Source of the DNA: Rhodanobacter panaciterrae
GTDB lineage: Bacteria > Pseudomonadota > Gammaproteobacteria > Xanthomonadales > Rhodanobacteraceae
Direction of reading: 5' to 3'
DNA: 64,000 bases
Assembly: GCF_014651895.1 (NCBI RefSeq)
Contig: NZ_BMXT01000001.1
Coordinates: forward strand, 1,054,001-1,118,000
Shown: piece by piece, positions 1 to 9,522 of the stretch
Layout: every line of letters begins with the position of its first letter
Position numbering within the stretch: position 1 is the first letter of the stretch
Translations under genes and position numbers: made by a program
The notes under the pieces: model-generated
The model's input: the letters and a program-made list of their open reading frames with translations, nothing else
What the model was told of the DNA's origin: nothing
Database searches by the model: none

Positions 1-1
1 T

Positions 2-2086
2 GCGCAGACTCTCCGCCTGCTCGAGGTCAGCCCGACGCTGGCTCGGCATAGCCGTCTGCACGCCAGTCAGTGGGAAGGGCTGCCACTGTCCGAGGTGTTA
101 CGTTTCGAGGGCATTCCGATCGCGCAGGTGCTGGCCGAGGCTGACCGCAGCTGGTATCCATGTCAGCGCAAGTCGGCACAGGGGGTCGACATCGGCCAGG
201 CCAGCGTGAGGCGCATACGGCACGCCGGACGCGATGCGCTGGCGCTGATGTTTCGCAGCGATCGTGCCGATCTGCGCGCCGAGGCGGCCTTGTCGCTGCT
301 GTCGCGGATATTCGCCTCGACCAGCGGCGTCGATGCGCAGATTGCGGCTGGGCGCCTGCTGTTCGACGAATTGGGGCTGGATTATCTCGCCGTCTGGTCG
401 GCGCGTCAGGACGGTGCCGATGCGCCGACCCAGCTGCTGCAGTTGTGGAATGGTGACGATCCGGTGTGGCCGCCAGCGCAGCTGCAGAGTTCCCTGCAGC
501 TGGTGCTGGGCGGCAAGTCGATCCTGTACCGGTCCGATGCGAAGCGGCTGGCGCCGATCGATCCCTTGCTGCAGCAACTCGACCTGTCCGGCTTTGCCGG
601 CTTGCCGCTGTACGACGAGCGTCATACCGTGCTTGGCGCGATGCTGGCCGGCAATCGCAAGAGCTTCGGCGAGATGGGCATCATCGAGCCGGTATTGCGT
701 TGCGCCGCGGCCCGTTTCTCGCAGGTGCTGGAGTTGGGGCGCACGCGCGAGCAGGGCCGTGCCGAAGGCCTGGTCGATGCGTTGACCGGGTTGCCAAACA
801 GGCTGCTGTTCAACGACCGGCTCGACACGATCATTCGCGAGGCAACCCGCAACGGCGAGTGTTTTGCCGTGTTGTTCGTCGATCTCGACCGCTTCAAGGC
901 GATCAACGACACCTACGGTCATGCCGCCGGCGATCAGGTGCTGCGGACAGTTACCCAGCGCCTGTGCGGCAGCATCCGCGCTTCCGACACGGTGGCGCGC
1001 TATGCCGGCGACGAGTTCACCATCGTGTTGCGACATATCGTGAAGAACGACGACGTGTCGCGCGTGGCCGAAAAGATCGTGCAGGTGATGGAGACGCCGC
1101 TTTATCTCGATGACGGCACCGAATTGCAGGTGACCGTGTCGATGGGACTGAGTTTCTTCCCTGACGATGCGGGCGATGCGCAAACCCTGCTCAAGCATGC
1201 CGATGAGGCGATGTATGCGGCCAAGCATCTTGGCCGCAACAACTTCCAGATCTACGAAGTGAGTCCGGAATACGCGCAGGAACACGGCATGGCGTTGAAA
1301 AGCCGCTTGCGCCACGCCGAGGGTAATGGCGAATTGCGCGTGGTTTACCAGCCGCAGGTCAACACGGAGACTGAGGACATCGTCGGCATGGAAGCGCTGG
1401 TGCGCTGGGAGCATCCCGAGCTGGGCATGATCAGTCCGGCGGTATTCATTCCGCTGGCCGAAGAAACCGGCCTGATCGTCTCGATCGGCGAATGGGTGAT
1501 GCGCACAGCCTGCCTGCAGGCGAAAGAATGGGAGCAGCGCTATGGGCTGCGCCTGCGTCTGGGCGTGAATCTGTCTGCGGTGCAGTTGATGGAGCCGCAA
1601 CTGCTGGATACCGTGATCAAAGTGCTGCGCGAAACCGGCCTGGACCCCACCTTGCTCGAGATGGAGATCACCGAAAGCATCAGCATCAAGGCCGCGCCGA
1701 ACCTGGTGGAGAATTTGCACGCGCTGCACAAGCTGGGCTGCCATATCGCGATCGATGATTTCGGCACCGGCGCTGCGTCGCTGGACTATCTGCGTCGCTT
1801 GCCGGCCGACCGGATCAAGATCGATCAGAGTTTCGTGCGCAATATCGGCGTCGACCCCGACGACGAGGCGATCGTGCGCGCCACCATCGAGATGGCCCAT
1901 CGGCTGAAGCGTGCCGTGGTGGCAGAGGGCGTGGAAATCGAGCAGCACATGCAGTTCCTGCGCACCCATGGCTGCGATGAGCTGCAGGGCTACTTGTTCT
2001 GCCGCCCGCTGCAGCCGATCAGTTTCGACAAACTGCTGGCCGAACGGCAACGCCTGCTGGAAGGGCGCGTGGCCGAGCTGGCTTGA
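2..2086 (+). CDS. GGDEF-EAL cyclic-di-GMP enzyme, 5' end outside window
   Basis: C-terminal part of a cyclic-di-GMP signalling protein. The frame is open to the left edge, so the true start lies upstream; the GTG at 95 is internal. After a GAF/sensor-like region (to about base 760) comes a GGDEF domain whose signature reads AGDEF (1004-1018), a variant found in some active cyclases. An RxxD inhibitory-site motif (RASD, 977-988) lies exactly five residues upstream of it. The EAL domain follows, with EALVRW (from 1391), a VNLS motif, EITES, DDFGTG and EGVE, so the phosphodiesterase residues appear intact. Both activities are possible, with product feedback through the RxxD site; the net direction cannot be read from sequence. 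There is no obvious link to the rpoE operon 190 bases downstream. Confidence 0.9.
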   Translation, partial: AQTLRLLEVSPTLARHSRLHASQWEGLPLSEVLRFEGIPIAQVLAEADRSWYPCQRKSAQGVDIGQASVRRIRHAGRDALALMFRSDRADLRAEAALSLLSRIFASTSGVDAQIAAGRLLFDELGLDYLAVWSARQDGADAPTQLLQLWNGDDPVWPPAQLQSSLQLVLGGKSILYRSDAKRLAPIDPLLQQLDLSGFAGLPLYDERHTVLGAMLAGNRKSFGEMGIIEPVLRCAAARFSQVLELGRTREQGRAEGLVDALTGLPNRLLFNDRLDTIIREATRNGECFAVLFVDLDRFKAINDTYGHAAGDQVLRTVTQRLCGSIRASDTVARYAGDEFTIVLRHIVKNDDVSRVAEKIVQVMETPLYLDDGTELQVTVSMGLSFFPDDAGDAQTLLKHADEAMYAAKHLGRNNFQIYEVSPEYAQEHGMALKSRLRHAEGNGELRVVYQPQVNTETEDIVGMEALVRWEHPELGMISPAVFIPLAEETGLIVSIGEWVMRTACLQAKEWEQRYGLRLRLGVNLSAVQLMEPQLLDTVIKVLRETGLDPTLLEMEITESISIKAAPNLVENLHALHKLGCHIAIDDFGTGAASLDYLRRLPADRIKIDQSFVRNIGVDPDDEAIVRATIEMAHRLKRAVVAEGVEIEQHMQFLRTHGCDELQGYLFCRPLQPISFDKLLAERQRLLEGRVAELA

Positions 2087-2214
2087 GCCGCTAATGGGCG
2101 TCCCCATAACAACAAGCATGAGCTCGTGATGGGCTCAGGGGATCGCCTGGCCACACATGACAACCAGCCAACAGGTGGTGCGTTATGGTGAAGGGACGAT
2201 AACCCACGCATGCT

Positions 2215-2241
2215 GAACTCGGGCGCCCGACTGTGGTCTGA
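2215..2241 (+). promoter_or_regulatory. Sigma-E type promoter of rpoE
   Basis: GAACTC (2215-2220), a 16-base spacer, then TCTGA (2237-2241). This closely matches the sigma-E consensus GAACTT-N16-TCTGA known from enterobacteria and pseudomonads. It lies about 36 bases upstream of the chosen rpoE start, so it would let RpoE drive its own transcription. Confidence 0.7.
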
Positions 2242-2276
2242 GCGCCGCGTTCAGTTCAAAACAAGCTCCGCAGCGG

Positions 2277-2888
2277 ATGACGGCATTGACGACGGATACG
2301 GCCCGGATGGGCGAAAACGAACTGGATCGCGCGCTGGTCGAGCGGGTCCAGCAGGGAGACAAGCGGGCCTTCGACCTGCTGGTGCGCAAGTACCAGCACA
2401 AGGTGATCGGGCTGGTGTCGCGCTATGTGCGCAGCCATGCCGAGTGCGAGGACATCGCACAGGAATCATTCATTCGCGCGTGGCGGGCGATCGGCTCGTT
2501 TCGGGGCGACAGCGCCTTCTATACCTGGTTGTACAAGATTGCGGTGAACACCGCCAAGAACCACCTGGTGGCGATGGGCAGGCGTCCCCCGGCCGGCGAC
2601 ATCGACGCCGATGACGCCGAGTTCATGGCCGGTGCCGAGCGCATGCACGACAGCGCCACGCCCGAACGCGAGCTGATGCGCCAGGAAATTGAACAATCCG
2701 TGTTTTCCACTGTCCAAGCCTTGCCCGAAGAGCTGCGGACAGCTATCACGCTGCGCGAGGTAGATGGCCTCAGCTACGATGAAATCGCCGAAGCGATGGG
2801 CTGCCCGATCGGTACGGTGCGCTCGCGCATCTTCCGGGCACGCGAAGCGATTGACGAAAAACTGCGGCCCCTGTTGTCGGACCGCTGA
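2277..2888 (+). CDS. rpoE: RNA polymerase sigma-E factor
   Basis: ECF sigma factor (203 aa) that directs RNA polymerase to envelope-stress promoters. Region 2 is clear (RAFDLLVRKYQHKV, then ECEDIAQESFIRAWRAI). Region 4 ends in a helix-turn-helix (YDEIAEAMGCPIGTVRSRIFR). Length and sequence fit the RpoE/AlgU group. The first ATG at 2277 has a weak ribosome site; an in-frame ATG at 2307 would remove ten residues and is a real alternative. The next genes encode an RseA-like anti-sigma factor and a MucD/DegP protease, the standard order for this module. The GAACTC-N16-TCTGA element upstream points to autoregulation. Confidence 0.95.
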   Translation: MTALTTDTARMGENELDRALVERVQQGDKRAFDLLVRKYQHKVIGLVSRYVRSHAECEDIAQESFIRAWRAIGSFRGDSAFYTWLYKIAVNTAKNHLVAMGRRPPAGDIDADDAEFMAGAERMHDSATPERELMRQEIEQSVFSTVQALPEELRTAITLREVDGLSYDEIAEAMGCPIGTVRSRIFRAREAIDEKLRPLLSDR

Positions 2889-2897
2889 GGATCAGAC

Positions 2898-3581
2898 ATG
2901 AATCAGGCAGACATGAACCAGGCGGACTTGAATCCAGATGCTCCGGAAAGCCTTTCCGCCGGCATCGATGGTGAGTTGTCGAAGGAGCAGTTGCGTTTCC
3001 TGCTGCGCCGGCTCGATCACGATCCTTCGTTGCAGCAGAGCTGGACTCGTTACCACATCGCGCGCGACAGCCTGCGCCAGCAGTTGCCGCCGCTGGCATC
3101 GGCCGGGTTTGCGACACGGGTGATGCAGGCGATTGAGCAGGCGTCGGTGCCAGCCGCGGCGAGATCCAGGCGCAGTCACTGGCTACGCTGGTCGACCGGT
3201 GGCGCGATTGCCGCCAGCGTCGCTGCCGCTGCCTTGATGATCGGTCAGCCGGTGGGCGATGCCGAGCGCGTGACGGCGTCAACCATGCAGCAGGCCAACA
3301 CGGTCGCCGCTGCCGCACCGATCGGCAAGCCGACCGCTCCCGCTGCCGTGCCGCCGTGGTTGAGTGGCAATTCCGCCGGGTTGCTCAGTCAGCAGGCCTC
3401 CGCCACGCTGGGTGCGCCATTTGGCCAGAACCAGCCGGCGTATGCGCGTCGTCTGTCGAGCTACCCGTCAATGCACCGCTATCGCACGCTCGACAACAAC
3501 GACGGCAGCTATTTGCTGCTGCTCGATCCGGAACAACAAGTTCCGGGCACCTCGCGTCAGGCTGCCGCCGTCGCGCAATAA
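2898..3581 (+). CDS. rseA: RseA-like anti-sigma-E factor
   Basis: Inner-membrane anti-sigma factor (227 aa) that holds RpoE inactive until it is proteolysed under envelope stress. The N-terminal cytoplasmic domain has the RseA pattern (ESLSAGIDGELSKEQ, then a WTRYH motif). One hydrophobic segment follows at about residues 100-117. The rest is a periplasmic tail rich in Ala, Pro and Gln, ending in a stretch typical of the MucB/RseB-binding region. GAGG at 2887-2890 is well placed for the ATG at 2898, nine bases after rpoE. The N-terminus carries a small tandem duplication (MNQAD twice). No rseB/mucB gene follows: the next gene is mucD. Confidence 0.85.
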   Translation: MNQADMNQADLNPDAPESLSAGIDGELSKEQLRFLLRRLDHDPSLQQSWTRYHIARDSLRQQLPPLASAGFATRVMQAIEQASVPAAARSRRSHWLRWSTGGAIAASVAAAALMIGQPVGDAERVTASTMQQANTVAAAAPIGKPTAPAAVPPWLSGNSAGLLSQQASATLGAPFGQNQPAYARRLSSYPSMHRYRTLDNNDGSYLLLLDPEQQVPGTSRQAAAVAQ

Positions 3582-3751
3582 GGCGAGTTCGCGTGTGATT
3601 GCCCGCGACTCGTTTTCCCACTGGTTTCGTCGTCATCGGCCCGTTGCATGGACCGATGGCAGGCGTGCGTGCGGATTCACAGCGACGCGCCATCGTTGAA
3701 GTCATTCCATCAGCCTGGAGTCTTGCCGGCTGAGTCAACCAAGGAGGAGTC

Positions 3752-5227
3752 ATGAAACAATCCATCTTGCGTACCCTGACGTGCTGTGCCTTGTTGGGTC
3801 TGGCCAGTGTCAGTGGGGTGCAGGCGCAGACGACGGCCGCGGCAGCATTGCCGGATTTCACCGGCATCGTGCAGAAAAACGCACCTGCGGTGGTGCATAT
3901 CGAGGCCAAGTACAGCGGCGAAAAGCAGGCTGCGAACCGCGATGCGCGCAACAGCACGATGCCCGGACAAGGCATGCCTGACGATCCGCAGGCCGAGATG
4001 CTGCGGCGTTTCTTCGGCATGCCGATGATGCCGTCACCGCAGGAGCAGAAGCACACCTCGCTGGGCTCGGGCTTCATCATTTCCAGCGATGGCTACATCC
4101 TGACCAACAATCACGTGGTCGATCATGCGGACAAGATCAGCGTGCGCCTGCAGGATCGGCGCACGCTGACCGCCAAGGTGATCGGCACCGATCCCACCTA
4201 CGACATCGCCGTGCTCAAGGTCGATGCCGGTGGCAGCCTGCCGGCGGTGAGCCTCGGCGATTCGCGCAGCCTGAAGCCGGGCCAGTGGGTGCTGGCGATC
4301 GGCTCGCCGTTCGGTTTCGACTACACCGTGACCCAGGGCATCGTCAGCGCAGTCGGGCGCAGCCTGGGCGAACGCGATCAGGCGTATACCTCGTTCATCC
4401 AGACCGATGTGCCGATCAACCGCGGCAATTCCGGCGGTCCGCTGTTTGACCTGCAGGGCCGCGTGGTCGGCGTCAATTCGCAGATCTATTCCAATACCGG
4501 CGATTACATGGGCGTGTCGTTCTCGATCCCGATCGACGTGGCGATGAATGCCGTGCAGCAGATCAAGAGCAAGGGCTACGTGTCGCGCGGCCAGCTCGGC
4601 GTGACGATGGGGCCAGTCAGCGACGACATGGTCAAGGCGTTCAAGCTCGACAACGGTGCGGGTGCCGCCGTGGTCGATGTCAGTCCGGACAGCGGTGCGG
4701 CCAAGGCGGGCATCCAAGCTGGCGACATCATCCTGTCCTACAACGGTCAGCCGTTACAGCAGGCGGCGGATCTGCCGCCGCTGGTCGGCATGACCAAGCC
4801 GGGCAGGAAGGTTCCGGTGGAGATCCTGCGCAACGGCAAGAAGCAGACGCTGGACGTCACCGTCAGTGAGGCCTCGCGCGATCAGGCTGCGGTGAACAAC
4901 AAGCGGAGCGCCATGCCGCCATCGAGCCAAAGCGGTTCGACGGCACTGGGCCTGACCGTGCAATCGCTGGACAACGACACCCGCAAGCAGCTGGGATTGA
5001 AGTCGGGGCAGGGTGTGGTGATTGGCGACGTCACCGGCCCGGTGGCGGCACAGGCTGGTTTGCAGGCCGGTGATGTGGTCCTGATGGTCAACCAGCAGAA
5101 GATCGGCACCGTGGCCGAATTCCAGGCGGCGACCAGGGAAGTGAAGCCTGGCAGTACAGTGCTGTTGCTGGTGCGTCGTGGCGACCAGAGCAACTTTATC
5201 GGCCTGACAGTACCGGAAGGCAAGTAA
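3752..5227 (+). CDS. mucD: Periplasmic Do-family serine protease MucD/DegP
   Basis: Periplasmic protease and chaperone (491 aa) that degrades misfolded envelope proteins. Residues 1-25 are a signal peptide ending in VQA. The trypsin-like domain shows the full triad: His121 (NNHVVDH), Asp151 (TYDIAVLKV) and Ser227 (NRGNSGGP). Two PDZ domains follow, at about 275-370 and 400-485, with GAAKAGIQAGDIIL and AAQAGLQAGDVVL motifs. A strong AAGGAGG site precedes the ATG. The 170-base gap after rseA contains no gene, so mucD may have its own promoter as well as readthrough from rpoE. Placement next to rpoE-rseA matches MucD in Pseudomonas and xanthomonads. Confidence 0.95.
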   Translation: MKQSILRTLTCCALLGLASVSGVQAQTTAAAALPDFTGIVQKNAPAVVHIEAKYSGEKQAANRDARNSTMPGQGMPDDPQAEMLRRFFGMPMMPSPQEQKHTSLGSGFIISSDGYILTNNHVVDHADKISVRLQDRRTLTAKVIGTDPTYDIAVLKVDAGGSLPAVSLGDSRSLKPGQWVLAIGSPFGFDYTVTQGIVSAVGRSLGERDQAYTSFIQTDVPINRGNSGGPLFDLQGRVVGVNSQIYSNTGDYMGVSFSIPIDVAMNAVQQIKSKGYVSRGQLGVTMGPVSDDMVKAFKLDNGAGAAVVDVSPDSGAAKAGIQAGDIILSYNGQPLQQAADLPPLVGMTKPGRKVPVEILRNGKKQTLDVTVSEASRDQAAVNNKRSAMPPSSQSGSTALGLTVQSLDNDTRKQLGLKSGQGVVIGDVTGPVAAQAGLQAGDVVLMVNQQKIGTVAEFQAATREVKPGSTVLLLVRRGDQSNFIGLTVPEGK

Positions 5228-5425
5228 TCGGCTGGGTCGACCACGGTCAGCGGAGCGCGGCACGGGGGGCGTCCACGTCGGATGGCACCCGTGCCGCATC
5301 TTGGTCGTGCGGTGGCAAGGGCGGGTTCCATGCGATAATGACGGGTTAGCATTACCCCTTGGTGATGTGTTGCTGCGCATGGTGCGCGGCAGTGAAACCC
5401 AAGCTCGACAGGCCGCCAGCGTTCC

Positions 5426-7219
5426 ATGGAATTGATCCGCAACTTCTCCATCATTGCCCATATCGACCACGGCAAGTCGACCCTCGCCGATCGCATCATC
5501 CAGATCTGCGGCGGCCTGGCCGATCGCGAAATGGAAGCCCAGGTGCTGGACAACAACCCGATCGAGCGCGAACGCGGCATCACGATCAAGGCGCAGTCGG
5601 TGTCGTTGCCGTACACCGCGCGTGACGGCAAGACCTACCAGCTGAATTTCATCGACACCCCGGGACACGTCGATTTCTCCTATGAAGTCAGCCGTTCGCT
5701 GGCTGCTTGCGAAGGCGCGCTGCTGGTGGTCGACGCGGCGCAAGGCGTCGAGGCGCAGTCCGTGGCCAACTGCTACACCGCGGTGGAGCAGGGGCTGGAA
5801 GTGGTGCCGGTGATCAACAAGATCGATCTGCCCACCGCCGACGTCGAAAAAGTGAAGCTTGAGATCGAGGCGGTGATCGGTGTCGATGCCACCGACGCGG
5901 TGGCGATCAGCGCCAAGACCGGCCTGAACGTGGTCGAGGTGCTGGAGGCGATCATCGCGCGTATCCCGCCGCCGAAGCCGCGCGATACCGACCGCCTGCA
6001 GGCGCTGATCATCGATTCCTGGTTCGACAATTACCTCGGCGTGGTTTCGCTGGTGCGTGTCATGCAGGGCGAGATCAAGCCCGGTGACAAGCTGCTGGTG
6101 ATGTCGACGGGCCGTACCCACGAGGTCGGCGACGTCGGTGTGTTCACGCCCAAGCGCAAGAAGCTCGACAAGCTCGGTGCCGGCGAAGTCGGCTGGATCA
6201 ACGCCTCGATCAAGGACGTGCATGGCGCGCCGGTCGGCGATACGTTGACCCATGCCGGCAAGCCCGCCGACAAGCCGCTGCCCGGCTTCCAAACGATGCA
6301 GCCGCGCGTGTTCGCCGGCCTGTTCCCGGTATCCTCGGATGATTACCCCGCGATGCGCGAGGCGCTGGACAAGCTGCGCCTCAACGATGCGGCGCTGTTC
6401 TTCGAACCGGAGTCGTCGGAAGCGATGGGCTTCGGTTTCCGCTGCGGCTTCCTCGGCATGCTGCACATGGAGATCGTGCAGGAGCGGCTGGAGCGCGAAT
6501 ACGATCTGAACCTGATCACCACCGCGCCGACCGTGGTGTACGAGGTGCTCAAGACCGACGGTTCGATCCTGATGCTGGACAACCCGGCCAAGCTGCCGAC
6601 CAACTCCAGCCTGGTGCAGGAAATCCGCGAGCCGATCATCGTCGCCAATATCCTCACGCCGCCGGAATACATCGGCAACGTGATTACCCTGTGTGAAGAG
6701 AAGCGCGGTGTACAGCGCTCGATTCAGTACCTGGCCACCCAGGTGCAGATCAGCTACGAGATGCCGCTGGCCGAAGTGGTGATGGACTTCTTCGACCGGC
6801 TCAAATCCGTCTCGCGCGGCTATGCCTCGATGGACTACCACTTCGAGCGCTTCGAAGCCGGTCCGTTCGTGCGTACCGACGTGCTGATCAACGGCGAGCG
6901 CGTCGACGCGCTGAGCCTGATCCTGCATCGCAGCCATGCCGACCGCAAAGGTCGCGAACTGGTCGAGCGGATGAAGGATCTGATCCCGCGCCAGCAGTTC
7001 GACGTGGCGATTCAGGCCGCCATCGGCGCGCAGATCATCGCGCGCTCCACCGTGAAAGCCCTGCGCAAGAATGTTCTGGCCAAGTGCTACGGCGGCGATG
7101 TCAGCCGCAAGAAGAAGCTCCTGGAGAAGCAGAAGGAAGGCAAGAAGCGGATGAAGCAGGTCGGCCGGGTGGAGATTCCGCAGGAAGCCTTCCTGGCTGT
7201 GCTGAAGGTGGACAAATAA
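5426..7219 (+). CDS. lepA: Elongation factor 4 (LepA)
   Basis: Ribosome-associated GTPase (597 aa) that acts on stalled or mispositioned ribosomes and affects 30S maturation. The GTP-binding motifs are all present: [10 protein letters not shown] (G1), ERERGITI (G2), DTPGH (G3), NKIDLP (G4). The C-terminal domain ends with the typical basic [18 protein letters not shown] segment. Length equals that of other LepA proteins. The ATG at 5426 gives the usual N-terminus [12 protein letters not shown]. lepB follows 45 bases downstream, the classical lepA-lepB operon. A long antisense open frame covers this gene but has no protein-like features. Confidence 0.97.
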   Translation: MELIRNFSIIAHIDHGKSTLADRIIQICGGLADREMEAQVLDNNPIERERGITIKAQSVSLPYTARDGKTYQLNFIDTPGHVDFSYEVSRSLAACEGALLVVDAAQGVEAQSVANCYTAVEQGLEVVPVINKIDLPTADVEKVKLEIEAVIGVDATDAVAISAKTGLNVVEVLEAIIARIPPPKPRDTDRLQALIIDSWFDNYLGVVSLVRVMQGEIKPGDKLLVMSTGRTHEVGDVGVFTPKRKKLDKLGAGEVGWINASIKDVHGAPVGDTLTHAGKPADKPLPGFQTMQPRVFAGLFPVSSDDYPAMREALDKLRLNDAALFFEPESSEAMGFGFRCGFLGMLHMEIVQERLEREYDLNLITTAPTVVYEVLKTDGSILMLDNPAKLPTNSSLVQEIREPIIVANILTPPEYIGNVITLCEEKRGVQRSIQYLATQVQISYEMPLAEVVMDFFDRLKSVSRGYASMDYHFERFEAGPFVRTDVLINGERVDALSLILHRSHADRKGRELVERMKDLIPRQQFDVAIQAAIGAQIIARSTVKALRKNVLAKCYGGDVSRKKKLLEKQKEGKKRMKQVGRVEIPQEAFLAVLKVDK

Positions 7220-7264
7220 CACATGCGATCAGCGATGATCCGTCTGGCAACCTGGAGTTAAGGC

Positions 7265-8155
7265 ATGGAATTCGATTTTTCGGCGATTCTGCTTGGCCTC
7301 ACCGTGCTGTTCGGCGTGGTGTGGGGCCTGGATCGCCTGTTCTTGTACAAGAAGCGCAAAACGCGCCTCGACGCAGCGGGCGATGAGTATCGCGATCCGG
7401 TGCCGGTGGACTGGGCCCGCTCGTTGTTTCCGGTGGTGCTGGTGGTGCTACTGCTGCGCTCGTTCGTGGCCGAACCCTTCCGGATTCCATCGGGTTCGAT
7501 GATGCCGACGCTGGACGTGGGCGATTTCATCCTGGTCAACAAGTTCGCTTACGGCCTGCGCATGCCGGCGTTCAACAACAAGTTCGTGAGCATGGGCGAG
7601 CCCAAGCGCGGCGACGTGGTGGTGTTCCGCTGGCCTGGTTATACCTGCCATCAGGCCGATGGCTCGGTCGTGCACGGCGGCAATCAGGATTGCAGCATTC
7701 CTGTGCCCAACCAGAACTGGATCAAGCGGGTGATCGGTCTGCCGGGCGACACCATCGAGGTCCATGACAGCCAGATCGTTATTGACGGCAAACCGGTCGT
7801 CGCTGAGGAAATAGGTCCGTTCGTGGGCAATCATGCGCGTCACGCCGACGAGGAACTGCTGTCCTACGGCGCCATGATCTGGAAGGAACGCCTGGGCCCG
7901 GTGGACCACCTGATCGCGCGCATGCCGAACCGGATGGCAACGCCGTCGGTTCCCAATGCGAACATGCCGTCAGTGGTGCCGGACAATTGCTACCTGGTGA
8001 TGGGCGATGATCGCGAGAACAGTGAGGACAGCCGTTGGTGGGGCTGCATGCCGGAGAAAAACCTGGCCGGCAAGGCGTTCCTGATCTGGATGAGCTGGAA
8101 GGGCTGGGGTACCGGCGGTGTGGACTTTTCGCGGATTGGAACCGTGATCCACTGA
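7265..8155 (+). CDS. lepB: Signal peptidase I
   Basis: Inner-membrane serine/lysine protease (296 aa) that removes signal peptides from exported proteins. Two N-terminal membrane segments (about residues 6-24 and 52-66) are followed by the catalytic serine Ser78 in PSGSMMPTL and the general-base lysine Lys154 in NWIKRVIGLPGD. The C-terminal GDDRENSEDSRWWG box is also present. A purine-rich GGAGTTAAGG site precedes the ATG at 7265. It forms an operon with lepA upstream and the DUF4845 gene and rnc downstream. Confidence 0.96.
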   Translation: MEFDFSAILLGLTVLFGVVWGLDRLFLYKKRKTRLDAAGDEYRDPVPVDWARSLFPVVLVVLLLRSFVAEPFRIPSGSMMPTLDVGDFILVNKFAYGLRMPAFNNKFVSMGEPKRGDVVVFRWPGYTCHQADGSVVHGGNQDCSIPVPNQNWIKRVIGLPGDTIEVHDSQIVIDGKPVVAEEIGPFVGNHARHADEELLSYGAMIWKERLGPVDHLIARMPNRMATPSVPNANMPSVVPDNCYLVMGDDRENSEDSRWWGCMPEKNLAGKAFLIWMSWKGWGTGGVDFSRIGTVIH

Positions 8156-8322
8156 GCTGTTGATCGGCCAAAGCGTGACGGGGTCGATTGCCCCGTACGC
8201 AGGATCGTCAACAGTGCGAGAATTTGCAGGCACAATCGGCGCACCGGCTGGATCGAGCGGGCGATCGGCAAAGCAATCCATAAACGATGGGCACGCCGCA
8301 CAGGCGGCATAGCGAGGGGACT

Positions 8323-8706
8323 ATGAAATCGAAGCAGTCGGGCGTCACCCTGATCGGGTTCCTGTTCATCATGGCCATCGTGGGCTTTTTCGCCTTCATG
8401 GGGATGAAACTGTTTCCGTCGTATTCGGAATACATGGGCGTAGTCAAGGCGATGAACCAGGTCGCCACCGAGGGCACCAACGGCAAGTCACTGGACGAGA
8501 TCCGCCGCGGCCTGATGTTCAAGATGAATTTCCAGTATGTCGACGACGCCACCATCAAGCCGGCCAACATCACCATCAAGCGTGATGCCGGCGGTGCCAA
8601 TCAGTTGCAGGTCGCCTACGACAAGCAGATTCCGTTCATGTACAACATCGACTTCCTGCTGCACTTCAACAAGAGCGTGCCGCTGCAGGGCAATGTGGAA
8701 CAGTAA
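8323..8706 (+). CDS. DUF4845 family membrane protein
   Basis: Small single-pass protein (127 aa) of unknown function that regularly sits between lepB and rnc in gammaproteobacteria. The N-terminus (SGVTLIGFLFIMAIVGFFAFMG) resembles a type IV pilin-like leader plus a hydrophobic helix; the rest is a soluble domain ending LHFNKSVPLQGNVEQ. ATG 8323 is chosen because AGCGAGGGG lies just upstream; an earlier in-frame ATG at 8287 would add a tail not expected in the family. Its stop codon is followed by one codon and then the TTG start of rnc in the same frame, so the two genes are probably translationally coupled. Confidence 0.85.
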   Translation: MKSKQSGVTLIGFLFIMAIVGFFAFMGMKLFPSYSEYMGVVKAMNQVATEGTNGKSLDEIRRGLMFKMNFQYVDDATIKPANITIKRDAGGANQLQVAYDKQIPFMYNIDFLLHFNKSVPLQGNVEQ

Positions 8707-8709
8707 CTT

Positions 8710-9369
8710 TTGAAGCTGAATTACCGTTTTCGCGATCCGGCGCTGGCGCAGCTGGCGCTGACCCACCGCAGCATCGGCAAACCGAACAACGAGCGCTTAG
8801 AGTTTCTCGGCGACGCGCTGCTGGGCGCGATCATCGCCGAGTTGCTGTACGAGGTTCACCCGAAGTCCAACGAAGGTGAGCTGTCGCGGCTGCGCGCGCA
8901 GTTGGTCAATGGTCAGGCACTGGCGGTGGTCGCGCGCGAACTGGAGCTGGGCGATGAGTTGAAACTCGGTCCCGGCGAGCTGAAGACCGGCGGTTTCCGG
9001 CGTGATTCGATTCTGGCCGACGCATTCGAGGCGCTGGTCGCCGCGGTATATCTGGATGGCGGTTTCGACGCCTGCCGCGACACCGTTCGCGAGCTGTTCG
9101 GCGAGCGTATAGCGGCGTTGCGGCGCTCCTCCAAGGACGCCAAGACCCGACTGCAGGAACATCTGCAGGCAGGCGGCTGGCCGCTGCCGCAGTACGAGCT
9201 GACCGCCAGCCATGGCGAGGATCACGCCAAGACCTTCGATGTCAGCTGCACGATCGACGAGCCGTTGCCGCTCACGGCCGAGGCCCGCGGCGGCAGTCGT
9301 CGCGCCGCCGAGCAGGATGCGGCCGAGATCGTGCTGAACCAGCTGCTGGAGCAGCAGCACAAACCCTGA
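8710..9369 (+). CDS. rnc: Ribonuclease III
   Basis: Double-strand RNA endonuclease (219 aa) that processes rRNA precursors and structured mRNAs. The signature NERLEFLGDALLG and the acidic catalytic residues (E and D in that box, plus DAFEALVAAVYLDGG) are intact. A C-terminal double-stranded RNA-binding domain follows (about residues 150-217, KTRLQEHLQAGGWPLPQYEL). The start must lie after the in-frame stop at 8704-8706. TTG 8710 is the only candidate that keeps the conserved N-terminus, and it gives a protein slightly shorter at the front than E. coli Rnc. Translation probably depends on ribosomes finishing the DUF4845 gene. era and recO follow. Confidence 0.95.
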   Translation: MKLNYRFRDPALAQLALTHRSIGKPNNERLEFLGDALLGAIIAELLYEVHPKSNEGELSRLRAQLVNGQALAVVARELELGDELKLGPGELKTGGFRRDSILADAFEALVAAVYLDGGFDACRDTVRELFGERIAALRRSSKDAKTRLQEHLQAGGWPLPQYELTASHGEDHAKTFDVSCTIDEPLPLTAEARGGSRRAAEQDAAEIVLNQLLEQQHKP

Positions 9370-9522
9370 TCCGGATCGCTGCCTCGGGTCCCGATTCTTC
9401 CGTTTTCATCCATGCGCCAGCTGGGCTGCGGCCCGCCGCGGCATGCGCGCGAGCCCGCCGATAGCATGCCGCTTCCGGCGAAGCACTACACTTGCCATCC
9501 GACTTGTCGAGCACATCACGTC

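Noticed and set aside
98-2119. Minus-strand open frame of 673 codons opposite the GGDEF-EAL gene
   Set aside because: Same reason: low-complexity His/Gln/Arg composition, and the opposite strand carries intact catalytic motifs.
4754-7222. Long minus-strand open frame (822 codons) opposite mucD and lepA
   Set aside because: It is a codon-bias shadow: His/Gln/Arg-rich, no domain, no ribosome site, and fully antisense to two clear core genes.
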